DNA from: Aquabacterium lacunae
Lineage (GTDB): Bacteria > Pseudomonadota > Gammaproteobacteria > Burkholderiales > Burkholderiaceae_C
Direction of reading: 5' to 3'
NCBI RefSeq assembly: GCF_004310865.1
Contig: NZ_SIXI01000002.1
Coordinates: forward strand, 124,001 to 188,000
DNA length: 64,000 nt
Position 1 is the stretch's first letter; each line of letters begins with the position of its first letter. The translations under genes and the position numbers were made by a program. Of this stretch, positions 62,595 to 64,000 are shown one piece after another. Under the pieces are notes generated by a model. That model did no database searches. It saw only the letters and a list, made by a program, of their open reading frames with translations, and had not been told where the DNA came from.

Positions 62595-63203
62595 TCAGGT
62601 CAGCTCGCCCATGTGCGTGGCCACAGGAGCCTCTTCACCGTGGGCCTTGCGGTCACGCAAGATGACGAAATCTGCAAACGACGACAGATCAGGGTGAATG
62701 GTCAGGTCAGGCACCTGCTGGCGCAGCGCCACCAGTTCGGCTTCCGTCATGCTGGCGGCCTGCCCGGTGCGCACCAGGTGCGGCTCGCAGCCCACCGACT
62801 GGGCAGCCAGCACGTCACGCGGCAGGTCACCCACCATGGGCACGCCATCGAGGGCCACGCCAAACCTTTCACCGATCATGTTGAACAGGCCCGGCTGGGG
62901 CTTGCGGCAGGTGCAGTGGTCTTCCGGTGTGTGGGGGCAGAAGAACACGGCATCGACCCGCGCCCCGTGCCGCGCCAGCATCTGGTGCATCTTGGCGTGC
63001 ATGGCATTGAGTGCCGCCATGTCGAACAGGCCGCGGCCGATGCCCGACTGGTTGGTGGCGACGACCACATGCCAGCCGGCGTGGTTCAAGCGCGCAATGG
63101 CTTCGATGGCGCCTGGCAGCGGCACCCACTCGTCGGCCGACTTGATGTAGTCGTCACGCTCGTGGTTGATGGTGCCGTCGCGATCGAGGATGACCAGCTT
63201 CAT
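62595..63203 (-). CDS. gmhB: D-glycero-beta-D-manno-heptose 1,7-bisphosphate 7-phosphatase
   Basis: GmhB makes heptose 1-phosphate for the LPS inner core. The 202-residue HAD enzyme has the nucleophile motif ILDRDGTIN (D7, D9), VATNQSGIGRG, the zinc loop CPHTPEDHCTCRKP and MVGDLPRDVLAA. It follows glyS and precedes plsC, a usual betaproteobacterial order. Confidence 0.95.
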   Translation of the reverse strand: MKLVILDRDGTINHERDDYIKSADEWVPLPGAIEAIARLNHAGWHVVVATNQSGIGRGLFDMAALNAMHAKMHQMLARHGARVDAVFFCPHTPEDHCTCRKPQPGLFNMIGERFGVALDGVPMVGDLPRDVLAAQSVGCEPHLVRTGQAASMTEAELVALRQQVPDLTIHPDLSSFADFVILRDRKAHGEEAPVATHMGELT

Positions 63204-63255
63204 GCCTGCCAGTATGACGCAGTGATGACCAAAAATACGCGCTGCAAACCCGGCC

Positions 63256-64000
63256 TCAGGCGGCCAGGCGTGACAGGTCGGCGACCTGGTTCATGGCGCC
63301 ATGCAGGGTGGCCAGCAAACCCAGGCGGTTGGCCTTGAGTGCGGCGTCGTCGGCATTGACCATCACGCTGTCGAAGAAGGCGTCCACCGGGCCCTTCAAC
63401 ACGGCCAGGGCCTTGAGCGAGGCGGTGTAATCACCCTGCTCGAAAGCCTGTTGTGCCACCGGTGCAGCCGCTTGCAGGGCCTCGTACAAGGCAGCTTCGG
63501 CCGCTTCCTTGAGCAAGGCGGTGTCCACCACGGCCTTGACCTCGCCATCGGCCTTCTTGAGGATGTTGCCCACGCGCTTGTTGGCCGCCGCCAGCGAAGC
63601 CGCCTCGGGCAGTGCCGCGAAGGCACGCACAGCCTCCAGGCGACGGGGCACGTCACCCAGGCGAGCTGGCGACAGGGCCAGCACCGCATCGACCTCCTGA
63701 GCGCTGTAGCCCTGCTCGCGCAGGGACACGGCCAGGCGGTCGGCAAAGAAAGTCAGCAAAGGCTGCGAAGGGTCCTGGATCAGCTCGCCAAAGGCGGACA
63801 GCGCGGCCTGGATCAGGGCGGGCAGCTGCACCGGCAGCTTGTTCTCGACCAGGATGCGGATCACGCCCAGCGCATGGCGGCGCAGCGCGAAGGGGTCCTT
63901 GTCGCCGGTGGGCAATTGACCGATGCCGAACAGGCCGATCAGAGTTTCCAGCTTGTCGGCCAGGGCCACCACGGTGCCTGTGTGGTTGCGAGGCAGCGCA
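63256..64000 (-). CDS. glyS: Glycyl-tRNA synthetase beta subunit, C-terminal part (truncated by window edge)
   Basis: The frame enters from beyond the window and ends at 63256, covering about the last 247 residues. GTVVALADKLETLIGLFGIGQLPTGDKDPFALRRHALGVIRI is a strong GlyS signature, followed by the helical C-terminal domain (DALS/HD-like and anticodon region). GlyS pairs with GlyQ to charge tRNA-Gly. The 5' part, and presumably glyQ, lie outside. Confidence 0.95.
   Translation of the reverse strand, partial: ALPRNHTGTVVALADKLETLIGLFGIGQLPTGDKDPFALRRHALGVIRILVENKLPVQLPALIQAALSAFGELIQDPSQPLLTFFADRLAVSLREQGYSAQEVDAVLALSPARLGDVPRRLEAVRAFAALPEAASLAAANKRVGNILKKADGEVKAVVDTALLKEAAEAALYEALQAAAPVAQQAFEQGDYTASLKALAVLKGPVDAFFDSVMVNADDAALKANRLGLLATLHGAMNQVADLSRLAA

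Noticed and set aside
62595..63203. gmhB cysteine loop CPHTPEDHCTC as an unusual motif
   Set aside because: It is the normal zinc-binding loop of the family.

Overview
The window looks like core chromosome of a GC-rich betaproteobacterium of the order Burkholderiales (Comamonadaceae or a near relative). The evidence is gene order rather than any database match: ndk-rlmN-pilW-rodZ-ispG-hisS-yfgM-bamB-der-hfq-hflX-hflK-hflC-hisZ-purA, the rpsB-tsf-pyrH-frr-uppS-cdsA-dxr-rseP-bamA-skp-lpxD-fabZ-lpxA-lpxB-rnhB run, rpsF-priB-rpsR-rplI-dnaB, and the use of HisZ, AceK and PpsR. Codons are strongly G/C-ending throughout and no segment stands out as foreign. I see no insertion sequence, prophage, CRISPR array or toxin-antitoxin pair.

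Layout. 1-5.5 kb (+): the 3' end of a glycine riboswitch, then the glycine cleavage genes gcvT, gcvH, gcvP and an overlapping small membrane-protein gene. 5.5-10.1 kb: ppsR (-) and ppsA (+), regulator and target, with the peroxide-resistance pair ohr/ohrR (-) between them; a perfect 22-bp palindrome precedes ohr. 10.1-13.4 kb (+): rpsF-priB-rpsR-rplI, a terminator, and dnaB with DnaA-box-like sites upstream. 13.4-14.2 kb (-): a Bax-inhibitor-1 family membrane protein. 14.2-29.8 kb (-): one long cluster for translation factors, UMP kinase, isoprenoid/phospholipid precursors, outer-membrane assembly and lipid A, ending with rnhB and an RNA methyltransferase. 29.9-33.1 kb: rnr (-) and two identical tRNA-Leu(CAG) genes (+) separated by a non-coding spacer. 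33.3-50.8 kb (-): a TetR regulator, a phosphoribosyltransferase, and the purA/hisZ/hfl/hfq/der/bamB/hisS/ispG/rodZ/pilW/rlmN/ndk supercluster. 50.9-55.2 kb (-): rluB with very long disordered ends, scpB, rluD. 55.3-59.7 kb: bamD (+), then an HMG-CoA lyase family gene, aceK and a beta-carbonic anhydrase (-). 59.7-64 kb: an MBL-fold hydrolase (+), then a DUF45 metallopeptidase, plsC, gmhB and the 3' part of glyS (-).

Themes. Three genes of the BAM complex (bamA, bamB, bamD), the periplasmic chaperone Skp, RseP and the lipid A enzymes make the window rich in envelope biogenesis. The ribosomal-protein units (rpsF, rpsB) carry a shared 16-base extended -10 promoter. Many genes overlap by 1-32 bp, implying translational coupling. 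I found no convincing undescribed multi-gene system; the better leads are regulatory (OhrR-type palindrome, DnaA boxes at dnaB, paired G5/C5 hairpins around tsf) and structural (RluB tails, HX4E variant in PlsC). Start sites were chosen from family N-termini, overlaps and Shine-Dalgarno sites, and several are noted as uncertain.
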